Shown here: positions 42,773 to 51,655 of the stretch, in pieces
Layout: each line of letters opens with the position of its first letter
Numbering within the stretch: position 1 is the first letter of the stretch
Assembly (NCBI RefSeq): GCF_026625885.1
Contig: NZ_CP113068.1
Coordinates: 2,418,001 to 2,482,000, forward strand
Direction of reading: 5' to 3'
Origin: Roseateles sp. SL47
Lineage (GTDB): Bacteria; Pseudomonadota; Gammaproteobacteria; Burkholderiales; Burkholderiaceae_C
DNA: 64,000 nt
Made by a program: the position numbers and the translations under genes
Notes under the pieces: model-generated
Database searches by the model: none
Seen by the model: only the letters and a program-made list of their open reading frames with translations
Told to the model about the DNA's origin: nothing

Positions 42773-44071
42773 TCAACGCACCAGCAAGGCACCACTGGTG
42801 CGGTTGCTGGTGGGGTCGACCACGATCAGGGCACCGCCCACGCGGTTCTCGGCATAGGGCTGCAGCGGCAGTTCGGCTTGCAGCTCCACGGTGACACGAC
42901 CGATTTCATTGACGTTCAACTCACTGGCTTCAATCTCTGCCAGCGTCTGCACATCCAGGCGGTGGTCGATGGCGGTGATGCGGGCCTGCACCCAGCGGTT
43001 GCCGTGACGCACCCAATATTTGCGGCCGACCACGGCCGCTTCGGTATCCAGCCAGGCCAGTGTGGCCTGGAAACTGCGGGTGGGCTGGGCGGCGCCCGGC
43101 GCCACGATCCAGTCGCCGCGCGACACATCGATCTGCTGGTCCAGCACCACGCCCGCCGATTCCCCGGCCACGCAAGCCTGCACGGTTTCACCGGCATGGC
43201 GCAGCCCGGCCACCACGGCCGTCTGGCCGCTCGGCAGGATCTGCACCGTATCGCCCGGCCGCACCTGGCCCTGGGCAATGCGGCCCCACAAGGTGCGGGG
43301 CTGATTGCCGGTGCCTTCGCCTTCCCGGGCCACATACTGCACCGGCAGCATCAGCTGGGCTTCCACCGTTTCCTGCACCGTCGGCAGGCCTTCCAGCACC
43401 TGCAGCAGCGAGGGGCCGTCATACCAGTCGGCGTCCAGCGGCTGGGTCACGTTGTCACCCCGCAGGGCCGAAACCGGCACGATGGCGGTGACCTGGATGC
43501 CGGCCGCATCCGCAAATTGCTGCAGCGCGGCGCTGACCTTGCGGAAGGCGTCGCCCGGCTGCGCGGCCGCATCGATCTTGTTGATGGCAAACACGATGCT
43601 GGGCAGGCGCAGCAGATGGGCCAGCAGGCTGTGGCGGCGGGTCTGCGGCAGCAGCACCACATCTTCCACCGACAGGTCCAGCTTGGTCACATCCACCAGC
43701 ACCACGGCGGCGTCGCTGCCGGCGGCGGCGGTGACCATGTTGCGGGTGTACTGCTCATGGCCGGGCGCATCGGCAATGATGAATTTGCGTTGCTTGGTGG
43801 CGAAGTAGCGGTAGGCCACATCAATGGTGATGCCCTGTTCACGTTCGGCCTCCAGGCCGTCGGTGAGCAGGCTCAGGTCGATGGGCTGGCCGGCCGCACG
43901 CTTGGCCAGGGTGTCGAGCTGGTCGGCCAGGATGGCGCGGCTGTCATACAGCAGCCGACCGATCAGGGTGCTTTTGCCATCGTCCACGCTGCCGGCGGTG
44001 AGGAATCGCAGCGCGCGGTGGGTGGTGTCGACATCCGACTGATGGATGGTGTGTGCGGTGGAGGTGGTCAT
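42773..44071 (-). CDS. cysN: sulfate adenylyltransferase large subunit (GTPase)
   Basis: With CysD it makes adenosine 5'-phosphosulfate from ATP and sulfate, driven by GTP hydrolysis. EF-Tu-like motifs: the P-loop GSVDDGKSTLIG, DAPGHEQY (G3) and NKID (G4), then two beta-barrel domains. The start at 44071 has GGAG upstream and is preferred over an in-frame codon 12 residues earlier. The length (432) fits CysN without a fused APS kinase domain. It is downstream of cysD by about 145 bases. Confidence 0.93.
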   Translation of the reverse strand: MTTSTAHTIHQSDVDTTHRALRFLTAGSVDDGKSTLIGRLLYDSRAILADQLDTLAKRAAGQPIDLSLLTDGLEAEREQGITIDVAYRYFATKQRKFIIADAPGHEQYTRNMVTAAAGSDAAVVLVDVTKLDLSVEDVVLLPQTRRHSLLAHLLRLPSIVFAINKIDAAAQPGDAFRKVSAALQQFADAAGIQVTAIVPVSALRGDNVTQPLDADWYDGPSLLQVLEGLPTVQETVEAQLMLPVQYVAREGEGTGNQPRTLWGRIAQGQVRPGDTVQILPSGQTAVVAGLRHAGETVQACVAGESAGVVLDQQIDVSRGDWIVAPGAAQPTRSFQATLAWLDTEAAVVGRKYWVRHGNRWVQARITAIDHRLDVQTLAEIEASELNVNEIGRVTVELQAELPLQPYAENRVGGALIVVDPTSNRTSGALLVR

Positions 44072-44216
44072 CGGAACTCCTGGCGGGCGGCCCTGAGGCC
44101 GGCCCACGCCCCCGCAGGGGCTGATTCAATGGGGAGCAAAACCCGGCGTCTCAAGCGGCTTGCCAGTCGGCCTGCCAAGCGGTCCGGAAGCGCCAGAAAA
44201 CGCCTGCGCTCTGCGC

Positions 44217-45203
44217 TCAGAAATAGCCTTCTTTCTTGCGACGCTCCATCGAGGCATCGGAGGTACGGTCATCCATCCGGGTGGCGCCGCGCTCGCTCAC
44301 CGTCACCGTCAGGGTTTCAGCGACGATGTCGGCGGCATTGGCGGCCGGGCTTTCCACCGGGCAGGTGCAGGTCATGTCGCCCACGGTGCGGAAACGCACC
44401 TGTGCGGTCTCGATCTGTTCATCGGCCTCGGGCGGCGTGACGTCGGTCACCGGCACCAGCAGGCCCTTGCGGCGGATGACCTGACGGTCATGGGCGTAAT
44501 AGAGCGAAGGCAGCGGGATGTTCTCGCGGGCGATGTAGAGCCACACATCCAGCTCGGTCCAGTTGCTGATCGGGAAGGCCCGGAAATGCTCGCCCGGACG
44601 GATGCGGGTGTTGAACAGGTTCCACAGCTCGGGACGCTGCTCCTTCGGCTGCCATTGGCCGAAGCTGTCGCGGTGGCTGAAGATGCGTTCCTTGGCCCGT
44701 GCCTTTTCTTCGTCGCGGCGGGCGCCGCCGATGAGCACATCGAAGCGATGTTCTTCGATGGTTTCCAGCAGCGTCACGGTCTGGTGCCCATTGCGGGATT
44801 CCAGCGGATGCGCCAGGCGAATGGTGCCCTTGCGCATGGAGTCTTCCAGATGGCCGACCACCAGGCGTTCACCCATTTCAGCCACGCGGCGATCGCGGAA
44901 CTCGATCACTTCGGGGAAGTTGTGGCCGGTGTCCACATGCACCAGCGGGAAGGGCAGCTTGCCCTTGAACTCCTGGCTGGGGCCGGTGCCGCCGCGCGGG
45001 TCGGGTGTCACGCGCTGCTTGAAGGCCTTTTCAGCCAGGCGCAGCACCACGCAGGAATCCTTGCCGCCGGAGAACAGCAGCGCCGGGCGCTCGAATGCGG
45101 CAGCCACCTCACGCAGGATGAAGATGGCTTCTTCTTCAAGGTGGTCCAGATGGCGGTGATCGGCCAGCGGCAGCAGTTGTTCCAGGTTCACGGGGGCGTT
45201 CAT
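44217..45203 (-). CDS. cysD: sulfate adenylyltransferase small subunit
   Basis: The adenylyltransferase subunit, of the PP-loop ATPase family. The PP-loop is LLFSGGKDSCVVLRLAEKAF; then PFPLVHVDTGHNFPEVIEFRD and the C-terminal RERGATRMDDRTSDASMERRK-like end typical of CysD (residues split by the operon's usual tail). The ATG at 45203 (MNAPVNLEQLLPL) overlaps the cysH stop by four bases, indicating translational coupling. The longer open frame upstream is inside cysH. Confidence 0.93.
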   Translation of the reverse strand: MNAPVNLEQLLPLADHRHLDHLEEEAIFILREVAAAFERPALLFSGGKDSCVVLRLAEKAFKQRVTPDPRGGTGPSQEFKGKLPFPLVHVDTGHNFPEVIEFRDRRVAEMGERLVVGHLEDSMRKGTIRLAHPLESRNGHQTVTLLETIEEHRFDVLIGGARRDEEKARAKERIFSHRDSFGQWQPKEQRPELWNLFNTRIRPGEHFRAFPISNWTELDVWLYIARENIPLPSLYYAHDRQVIRRKGLLVPVTDVTPPEADEQIETAQVRFRTVGDMTCTCPVESPAANAADIVAETLTVTVSERGATRMDDRTSDASMERRKKEGYF

Positions 45204-46069
45204 GCCGGGGCTCCGGTGGTGGGGGAGGAGGAAAGGGCGGAGGCAGCGGTGTCCGAGGCGCCATGCGACTTGTGCAGTCCGCATTCTTTGGCGTCGTCGG
45301 ATTCCCACCACCAGCGGCCGGCGCGGAAGTCTTCACCGACCGAGATGGCGCGGGTGCAGGGCGCGCAGCCGATGCTGGGCATGAAATGGTCATGCAGCGG
45401 GTTGTAGGCCACCTGATGCAGTTGCACGTAATGCCACACGTCCGCCCAGCTCCATTCCGCCAGCGGGTTGACCTTGGTGCGGCCCTGGCCGTCCGGTTCA
45501 CGGAAGGGCACGTCCGCACGGTTGTTGCTCTGTTCACGGCGCAGGCCGGTGATCCAGGCCTGCTTGCCGGCCAGCATGCGCGACAGCGGCTCCAGCTTGC
45601 GCAGGCCACAGCAGCTCTTGCGCAACTCGATGCTGCGGTACATCGCATCCTCGCCATGGGTACGCACGAAATGCAGCACCTGCTCCTCCACTGGGCGGAA
45701 CACCTCCACCTTCAATCCATAGCGGGATTCGATGGCGGGGATCAAGCCCAGAGTTTCCTCATGCAGCTTGCCGGTGTCCAGCGTGGACAGCGCGATCGGC
45801 AGCTGATGGCGGGCGATCAGGTCGGTGACGATCATGTCTTCCACCCCCAACGAGGTGGACTGCACCGCCGCCGGGCCGAAATCTGCCGCCACCTGGCGCA
45901 GCACGTCGACGGTTCGGGCCAGCCGCTCGTCAAAGCCCGCCGTGGCCCGGGCATACAGCCCGATGGCGCTGCCGTTGGCCTGGGCCGGCCCGGGGGCCGG
46001 GGGGGCACCGTCCAGTGGCAGGGCCGAGGCAGATGCAGAAGCCGGGTCGGGCCAGGAGGCGTCGCTCAT
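45200..46069 (-). CDS. cysH: adenylyl-sulfate (APS) reductase
   Basis: Reduces APS to sulfite. The PAPS-reductase fold includes STSLGVEDMIVTDL, ALSTLDTGKLHEETL and the arginine-rich WITGLRREQSNNR. Two cysteine pairs, KSCCGLRK and GCAPCTRAI, would bind a [4Fe-4S] cluster, which marks the APS- rather than PAPS-specific type; the catalytic cysteine is in AKECGLHKS. This fits the absence of a cysC kinase gene here. It starts two bases after the DUF934 gene ends. Confidence 0.92.
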   Translation of the reverse strand: MSDASWPDPASASASALPLDGAPPAPGPAQANGSAIGLYARATAGFDERLARTVDVLRQVAADFGPAAVQSTSLGVEDMIVTDLIARHQLPIALSTLDTGKLHEETLGLIPAIESRYGLKVEVFRPVEEQVLHFVRTHGEDAMYRSIELRKSCCGLRKLEPLSRMLAGKQAWITGLRREQSNNRADVPFREPDGQGRTKVNPLAEWSWADVWHYVQLHQVAYNPLHDHFMPSIGCAPCTRAISVGEDFRAGRWWWESDDAKECGLHKSHGASDTAASALSSSPTTGAPA

Positions 46070-46071
46070 GC

Positions 46072-46560
46072 TCAGGCTCCGGGACGCGCGAACGCCGGGC
46101 GATGCTCCTGGACATCCCCCTGGTAATGACCGGGGAAGAAGCTCAGGGCCCGTTCGGCGGCGGCCTGGGACTGGTCCGCCCGCAGCTGCACCGCATTCAC
46201 GCCGCAGCGCTGCAGCAGCGGCATCATGTCCACCAGCACTTCGCCCACGGCGCGGATTTCGCCGGTGAAGTGATGGCGCACGCGCAGCAGCCGGGCCTGG
46301 GTGTAGGCCCGTCCATCCACCCATTTCGGGAACTGCACCACCACCAGCGACAGGCGCGGCAGGTCGGCGGCCAGGTCGGCGACATCGGCATCATTGGGCA
46401 GCAGGACGCCGGTGCTCAGGCCGGTCGGCCAGGTGTCCCGCACGGCGTGCCACTGTTCCAGCGTCAGCAGCTTGTGGTGGCCAGCCGCCGGATGCGGTTG
46501 AGGGCCGTCCTCGCCAGCGCACAGGTGCCAGGGGTCTTGGGCTTTGATCACGAACTTCAT
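46072..46560 (-). CDS. DUF934 family protein of the cys operon
   Basis: A 162-residue protein of the DUF934 family, which is regularly found between sulfite reductase and APS reductase genes in proteobacteria. Recognisable parts are GVLLPNDADVADL, LSLVVVQFPKWVDGRAYTQARLLR, VGEVLVDMMPLLQRCGVNAVQLR and the end FFPGHYQGD. A role as accessory protein for sulfite reduction has been proposed from context; it has no catalytic motif that I can name. Confidence 0.9.
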   Translation of the reverse strand: MKFVIKAQDPWHLCAGEDGPQPHPAAGHHKLLTLEQWHAVRDTWPTGLSTGVLLPNDADVADLAADLPRLSLVVVQFPKWVDGRAYTQARLLRVRHHFTGEIRAVGEVLVDMMPLLQRCGVNAVQLRADQSQAAAERALSFFPGHYQGDVQEHRPAFARPGA

Positions 46561-46574
46561 GGCGGTGGCGGCGG

Positions 46575-48263
46575 TCAGTGGGCGGCGGTGGTGCGGCGGA
46601 TGGCGTTGGCAGCCTGCTTGAAGGCGTCCAGGCCGATGCGTCGCACGGTGGCGATGAAGCGTTCGCCGGCCAGGCGTTCGCGACGGTAGGTGGCGATCAC
46701 GGCTTCCACAGCGTCGGCAGCTTCATCCGCTGCAAACGAAGGGCCGATGACCTTGCCGGCGACAGACGGGCCCGACAGCGTGGAGCCATCCGAGCCGCCC
46801 AGGGTGATCTGGTACCACTCGGTGCCGTCCTTGTCGACGCCCAGCACGCCGATGTGGCCGCTGTGGTGATGGCCGCAGCTGTTGATGCAGCCGCTGATGT
46901 GCAGGTCGATGTCGCCGATGTCCCAGAGTTCATCCAGATCCTGGAAGCGTTCGGTGATCTCGCTGGCCAGCGGAATGGAGCGGGCATTGGCCAGCGCGCA
47001 GAAGTCGCCGCCCGGGCAGGTGATCATGTCGGTCAGCAGGCCGATGTTGGGCGTGGCAAAGCCATGCTCCTTGGCGGCGGCATACAGCGCCGGCAAGTCG
47101 CTTTCTTTCACCCAGGGCAGCAGCAGGTTCTGGTCATGGCTGACCCGCAGCTCACCGTGGCTGAACCGGTCGGACAGGTCGGCGGCGGCGTCCATCTGCG
47201 CATCGGTGGCATCGCCCGGCGGCAGGCCCACGCGCTTGAGCGACAGGGTGACTGAACGGTAGCCGCTGACACGGTGGGGCAGCACATTGCGCTCCAGCCA
47301 GCGGCGGTAGCCCGGCTCGGCACCTGCAAAGAGGTCGGTGGCCGGCAGCGGCGTCACGCCGGCCGGTTCCACAAAGCTCGCGGCCACGCGGGCCAGTTCC
47401 GCCTCGGGAATGATCTGCTCATGGCCACCTTCGTCGGTGGACAGGATCTGCTGGTACTCCTGGTTCACCGCATCAAAGAAGGCCTGGCCTTCGGCCTTCA
47501 CCAGAATCTTGATGCGGGCCTTGTACATGTTGTCCCGGCGGCCAAAGCGGTTGTAGACCCGCACGATGGCCTCGAGGTAGACGAGGATGTGCTGCCACGG
47601 CACAAAGGCATTGATCTCCTGGCCCACGATCGGCGTGCGGCCCATGCCGCCGCCGACCAGCACCTGGAAGCCGACTTCGCCAGCCTCATTGCGGCGCAAT
47701 TGCAGGCCGATGTCATGCCAGCCGATGGCCGCACGGTCTTCGGCAGCGCCGGAGATGGCGATCTTGAACTTGCGGGGCAGGAAGGCGAATTCCGGATGCA
47801 AGGTGCTCCACTGGCGCAGCACTTCCGCATAGGGGCGCGGGTCCACCAGCTCGTCGGCGGCCACACCGGCCGTCACATCGCTGGTGATGTTGCGGATGCA
47901 GTTGCCGCTGGTCTGGATGCCGTGCATGTCGACATCGGCCAGCAGATCCATCACATCCGCGCCCTGGGCCAGCGGAATCCAGTTGAACTGCAGGTTCTGC
48001 CGGGTGGTGAAGTGGCCATAACCGCGGTCGTACTCGCGGGCGATACGGGCCAACTGCCGCATCTGGCGGCTGGACAACACGCCATACGGCACGGCGATGC
48101 GCAGCATGGGCGCATGGCGCTGGATATACCAGCCGTTCTGCAACCGCAGCGCACGGAAGTCGTCGTCGGGCAACTGGCCCGCGAGATGGCGTTCGAGCTG
48201 GTCCCGGAACTGGGCCGCACGGGCGTGGACGAACTGGCGGTCGAAATCGGTATAGGCGTACAT
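46575..48263 (-). CDS. cysI: sulfite reductase hemoprotein (CysI type)
   Basis: Reduces sulfite to sulfide by six electrons using siroheme coupled to a [4Fe-4S] cluster. The two ferredoxin-like half-domains are present (MLRIAVPYGVLSSRQMRQL and RVSHDQNLLLPWVKESDL), with the cluster-binding cysteines in TCPGGDFCALANA and INSCGHHHSGHIG. The start MYAYTDFDRQF at 48263 is the family start; a longer frame adds 15 unlikely residues. There is no linked flavoprotein CysJ, so electrons may come from the ferredoxin encoded downstream. First gene of the operon. Confidence 0.92.
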   Translation of the reverse strand: MYAYTDFDRQFVHARAAQFRDQLERHLAGQLPDDDFRALRLQNGWYIQRHAPMLRIAVPYGVLSSRQMRQLARIAREYDRGYGHFTTRQNLQFNWIPLAQGADVMDLLADVDMHGIQTSGNCIRNITSDVTAGVAADELVDPRPYAEVLRQWSTLHPEFAFLPRKFKIAISGAAEDRAAIGWHDIGLQLRRNEAGEVGFQVLVGGGMGRTPIVGQEINAFVPWQHILVYLEAIVRVYNRFGRRDNMYKARIKILVKAEGQAFFDAVNQEYQQILSTDEGGHEQIIPEAELARVAASFVEPAGVTPLPATDLFAGAEPGYRRWLERNVLPHRVSGYRSVTLSLKRVGLPPGDATDAQMDAAADLSDRFSHGELRVSHDQNLLLPWVKESDLPALYAAAKEHGFATPNIGLLTDMITCPGGDFCALANARSIPLASEITERFQDLDELWDIGDIDLHISGCINSCGHHHSGHIGVLGVDKDGTEWYQITLGGSDGSTLSGPSVAGKVIGPSFAADEAADAVEAVIATYRRERLAGERFIATVRRIGLDAFKQAANAIRRTTAAH

Positions 48264-48393
48264 GGCAGCGATGTCAGCGCCGGCCTGGGACACACACCGC
48301 TGCGTCATCTGACACCGCTGCTGGCCCAGGGCTGGCCGGGAATCGTGACTCTATGAATGCTTTATATATATGGGAACTACAAAATCGTAGATT

Positions 48394-48411
48394 GCTTATT
48401 CTTGAATAAGC
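48394..48411. promoter_or_regulatory. perfect inverted repeat upstream of cysI
   Basis: GCTTATTC and GAATAAGC, separated by TT, lie in an AT-rich stretch (48350-48415) that stands out from the GC-rich surroundings and sits 131 bases before the cysI start. The shape and place suit a LysR-type (CysB-like) operator controlling the cys operon, but the actual regulator is not encoded here. Confidence 0.6.
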
Positions 48412-48468
48412 ATATGAAGAATCCTGCAAAGCGCGATGCGGCGAGGCGCGGGGGGAGGGGAGCCCCCT

Positions 48469-49389
48469 CTAGTCCCGCGCCAGCCGCATCAGGGCGGCCA
48501 CCTGGGCCTGGATCCGATCGGGGAGGGGCACATCACCCGCCAGCATGTCCTGGATCAGCGCCGCGTTGTCGGCCGGCTCGCAGGCGGTGGACAGCGGGAC
48601 GTCCAGATCTTCATTGGGGGACGGCTGGAGATCCCACACTTGCCCATCGACGAAGCCTTGCAGGTGAGCTTTGCGGCGCAGGTGGAGATAAGCCTCGCCT
48701 TCGCTGGCTCGCATCAAAAGTGCCCGGCTGCCGGCCTGGCTGAGCAGCGGCAGGGCCGTTGCCATGCTGTCCACATATTCCGGATGGGTCACGGCCACCA
48801 CGCGCACGCTGCGGCCCGGCGCGGGGTCCAGCAGCTTGGCCACGCTGTGGCTGCTGTTGCGCAGGCCCATGCGGGGGCGCAAGGCCATCAAAGCGTCCAG
48901 ACCGGGGTTCAGGCGAGCCAGAGGCAGCACCGTGAGCCGCCGCTCGGTGAGTTGGGCCTCGGCCTGAGCCAGGGTGTCGGCCGTGGGCAGGTGCAGGGCG
49001 TCCAGCAGTTCAAACGGGCTGATGCGGCTGTCGAAGTCGTGACGCCCGTGGATCAGCACCGGGATGCCGGCGCGCGCCAGCAGCAGCGCCACCAGCGGCA
49101 TCAGATTGGCCTGCTTTCGGGCGCCGTTGAACGCGGGCAGCAGCACCAGGCGTGGGCCGGGCGGCACGGTCAGGCGTGTGGTGCGGGCCTTCATGGCGGC
49201 TTCAAAGCCCAGCAGTTCATCCAGGCTTTCCCCCTTGATACGCATCGCGATCAGGATGGCACCCAACTCCAGGTCCGGCACGGTGCCGTCCAGCAGTTGG
49301 CCGAACAGGCGCTCGGCCTGGTCACGGGTGAGGTCACGGGCGCCGCGGGTGCCGCGGCCGATCTCTTTGAGGAGCGGCGCAAAGTCCAT
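48469..49389 (-). CDS. ybiB: YbiB / TrpD2, glycosyl-transferase-fold DNA-binding protein
   Basis: A 306-residue homologue of anthranilate phosphoribosyltransferase without its catalytic site. The N-terminal helical dimer domain (LTRDQAERLFGQLLDGTVPDL) and the LVLLPAFNGARKQANLMPL segment place it in the YbiB/TrpD2 group, which binds DNA and is linked to the SOS response in E. coli. The normal phosphoribosyl-diphosphate loop GTGGD is replaced by AFNGAR. It ends 206 bases before the cysI start. Confidence 0.85.
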   Translation of the reverse strand: MDFAPLLKEIGRGTRGARDLTRDQAERLFGQLLDGTVPDLELGAILIAMRIKGESLDELLGFEAAMKARTTRLTVPPGPRLVLLPAFNGARKQANLMPLVALLLARAGIPVLIHGRHDFDSRISPFELLDALHLPTADTLAQAEAQLTERRLTVLPLARLNPGLDALMALRPRMGLRNSSHSVAKLLDPAPGRSVRVVAVTHPEYVDSMATALPLLSQAGSRALLMRASEGEAYLHLRRKAHLQGFVDGQVWDLQPSPNEDLDVPLSTACEPADNAALIQDMLAGDVPLPDRIQAQVAALMRLARD

Positions 49390-49437
49390 GGGTGCAGGCA
49401 GGAGAGGAGGGGACCGGCCAACAGGCCGGCGCCCATC

Positions 49438-51360
49438 TTACTGACCGCTGGTGCAACCGGCTGGGTCGTGGGCGGAGGTCGCGCCGGTGGGGGGCGCGCT
49501 GGCGGGGGCACTCACCGGTGCTGCCGGAAATGGGGCCGGGGTGGCCAGCGCCTGGGTCGGCGGCGGTGCACGGCGCTCACGGGCCCATTGGGGCAGGGCG
49601 GCCGCCGGCATGGGTTTGCCGATCAGATACCCCTGCAGCACCTCGCAGCGGTGGCTGAGCAGCCACTGCGCTTGCGCCTGCGTTTCCACACCCTCGGCCA
49701 CACAGATCATGCCGAGCTGGCGGCCCAGGTCCAGCATGGTGCGGGCCAGCAACTGGCCGTGGGGGCTGTCCAGCGCGCGGATGAAGCTGCGGTCCAGCTT
49801 GAGGGTACGGGCGGGCAGCGTCTGAAGGCGGGCAAAGGAGGAATAACCGGTGCCGAAGTCGTCGATGGCCATCTCGAAGCCTTCGCTCGACAGCCGCTCC
49901 ACCTGGTCTGGCGCCTGGCTGTCCGGGTCCATGATGGCGGATTCGGTGATTTCCAGCTCCAGGTCGGCCGGTGTCAGGCCGACCGCATGGAGATGGGTGA
50001 GCAGGTGCTGGGTGAGCTGGGGGTCGGCCAGTTGCTGCGCCGACAGATTGATGGAGATGGTGGGCACCGACACACCCTGGCGGCGCAGCGCCACCAGATC
50101 ACGGCAGGCATGGCCCACCACCGCCATCCCCAGCGTGCCGATGAGACCGGAGGACTCCGCCAGCGGGATGAACACATCGGGCGGGATCGGACCGAGCGTC
50201 GGGTGATTCCAGCGGGCCAACGCTTCCAGGCTGTGCAACTGACCACTGGCGGTCACCAGCGGCTGGTAGGCCACCTGCAGTTCGTCCCGTGCCAGCGCAC
50301 TGCGCAGGTCCATGCGCAGGCGGTAGTCCTGCTGGCGGGCGACGTCCTGGCTGGCATCAAACACGGCGGCCTGGTTGCGACCCCGCCGTTTGGCTTCATA
50401 CATGGCGATGTCGGCACGGCGCTGCGCTTCTGCGGCGGATAGGACGTCCAAGCCCAGCCGGGCCACGCCCACGCTACCGCCGACCTTGAGGAAGAGGCGA
50501 TGCGCCGCCACAGGGGACTCCAGGGCATCAAAGACCGAGCGCACCACCGCATCCACCGGCCGCAAGGGCGTGCCGGTGACGAGGATGCCGAATTCATCGC
50601 CCCCCAGGCGGGCCACCTGGCCGTCCTGCTTGAAGGCATTCCGCAGCCGGCCGCCGACGGCCACGATCACCGCGTCCCCGATGGGATGGCCATGCTGGTC
50701 GTTGATGCTCTTGAAGCCGTCGAGGTCCAGGTAAAGGATCCAGCCATCGCGGGAGGGCGCTTGCAGCGCCTGCTCGATGATGTCGTCAAAGGCGCCGCGA
50801 TTGAGCAGGCCGGTGAGGGGATCGCTGTTGGCGGCCAGCCGCAGGCGGTGCTCGGTCTCCCGCAATTGGTGGCGCTGCCGGCGCGAACTGAGCAGCCAGA
50901 CCAGCATGCCGATGAACTGGGCAGCAAAGAGCACGCTGAGGTCGCGGGCCAGGTCGGCATAGACATCCCGGGGATTCAGCCGCATCTGCAGCGAAACGCC
51001 CGGTTCGCGGTCGGAATGGACTTCCACACACAGCGCCAAGGTGCTGGTGGAGCAACTCGGCCGGGGCACGATCTGGCCGGACTCGCGGCTGCAGGTCATG
51101 TTGCGGCAGAGCGTGAGACCGCCCAGCGAAGGGTAATGCTCCAGCGCCCCACGCAAGGCGGCGGGCCGGTCCGATTCTGCAGTGAAGGCCACCCGCTCGA
51201 GCAGAGCCCGGCCCATGCCCTGGGCCTGCGCCGTCTTCTCAAGAAGACCGAAGTGCAGATTGATCAGGCACATCAGCAGGCCGGCAACGGCGGTGGTGAC
51301 GGAGAACTGGAGCCAGTGGCCCTTCTCCGCCGAGGGCACACCCCGAGTGTTGTTCGACAT
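49438..51360 (-). CDS. GGDEF-EAL cyclic-di-GMP turnover protein
   Basis: A membrane sensor that could both make and degrade cyclic di-GMP. An N-terminal transmembrane helix (LQFSVTTAVAGLLMCLINLHF) is followed by a periplasmic domain of ~110 residues with three cysteines and a second helix (LFAAQFIGMLVWLLSS). Next come a GGDEF domain with intact LGGDEFG and an EAL domain with SLEALARW, ELEITES, DDFGTGYSS and LKLDRSFI. Both active sites look complete. A Pro/Ala-rich tail of ~40 residues follows. The ATG at 51360 is preferred to a GTG four codons upstream. Signal unknown. Confidence 0.9.
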   Translation of the reverse strand: MSNNTRGVPSAEKGHWLQFSVTTAVAGLLMCLINLHFGLLEKTAQAQGMGRALLERVAFTAESDRPAALRGALEHYPSLGGLTLCRNMTCSRESGQIVPRPSCSTSTLALCVEVHSDREPGVSLQMRLNPRDVYADLARDLSVLFAAQFIGMLVWLLSSRRQRHQLRETEHRLRLAANSDPLTGLLNRGAFDDIIEQALQAPSRDGWILYLDLDGFKSINDQHGHPIGDAVIVAVGGRLRNAFKQDGQVARLGGDEFGILVTGTPLRPVDAVVRSVFDALESPVAAHRLFLKVGGSVGVARLGLDVLSAAEAQRRADIAMYEAKRRGRNQAAVFDASQDVARQQDYRLRMDLRSALARDELQVAYQPLVTASGQLHSLEALARWNHPTLGPIPPDVFIPLAESSGLIGTLGMAVVGHACRDLVALRRQGVSVPTISINLSAQQLADPQLTQHLLTHLHAVGLTPADLELEITESAIMDPDSQAPDQVERLSSEGFEMAIDDFGTGYSSFARLQTLPARTLKLDRSFIRALDSPHGQLLARTMLDLGRQLGMICVAEGVETQAQAQWLLSHRCEVLQGYLIGKPMPAAALPQWARERRAPPPTQALATPAPFPAAPVSAPASAPPTGATSAHDPAGCTSGQ

Positions 51361-51655
51361 GGATGAGGGCACTCAAGCCCCGGACGGTCCGGGGCACATG
51401 CCGCATCATCAGGCGCCGCGACCAGCGCTGGCAACGACCGGTGGTCTGCGGACTCCGGCCTGTGCAAGCAATTCACGAAAAATTTGACTATTACCAAGCC
51501 GGCTGCGGGCGCGGACGATGACACGTCAGCGCCCGCAGCGGTGGCTTGAGAGGGCGCCAGAGGCCTCCAGAGTTGCCAAGAGGCCTCAAGAACCTCAAGA
51601 GGGCTTCCGTCAGTCTCGACCGGGGGCGGGCGCTCTCGACCTGGATCGTGACGTG

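Noticed and set aside
42098..44440. A 780-codon plus-strand frame
   Set aside because: Antisense to cobA, cysN and cysD, which are certain genes.
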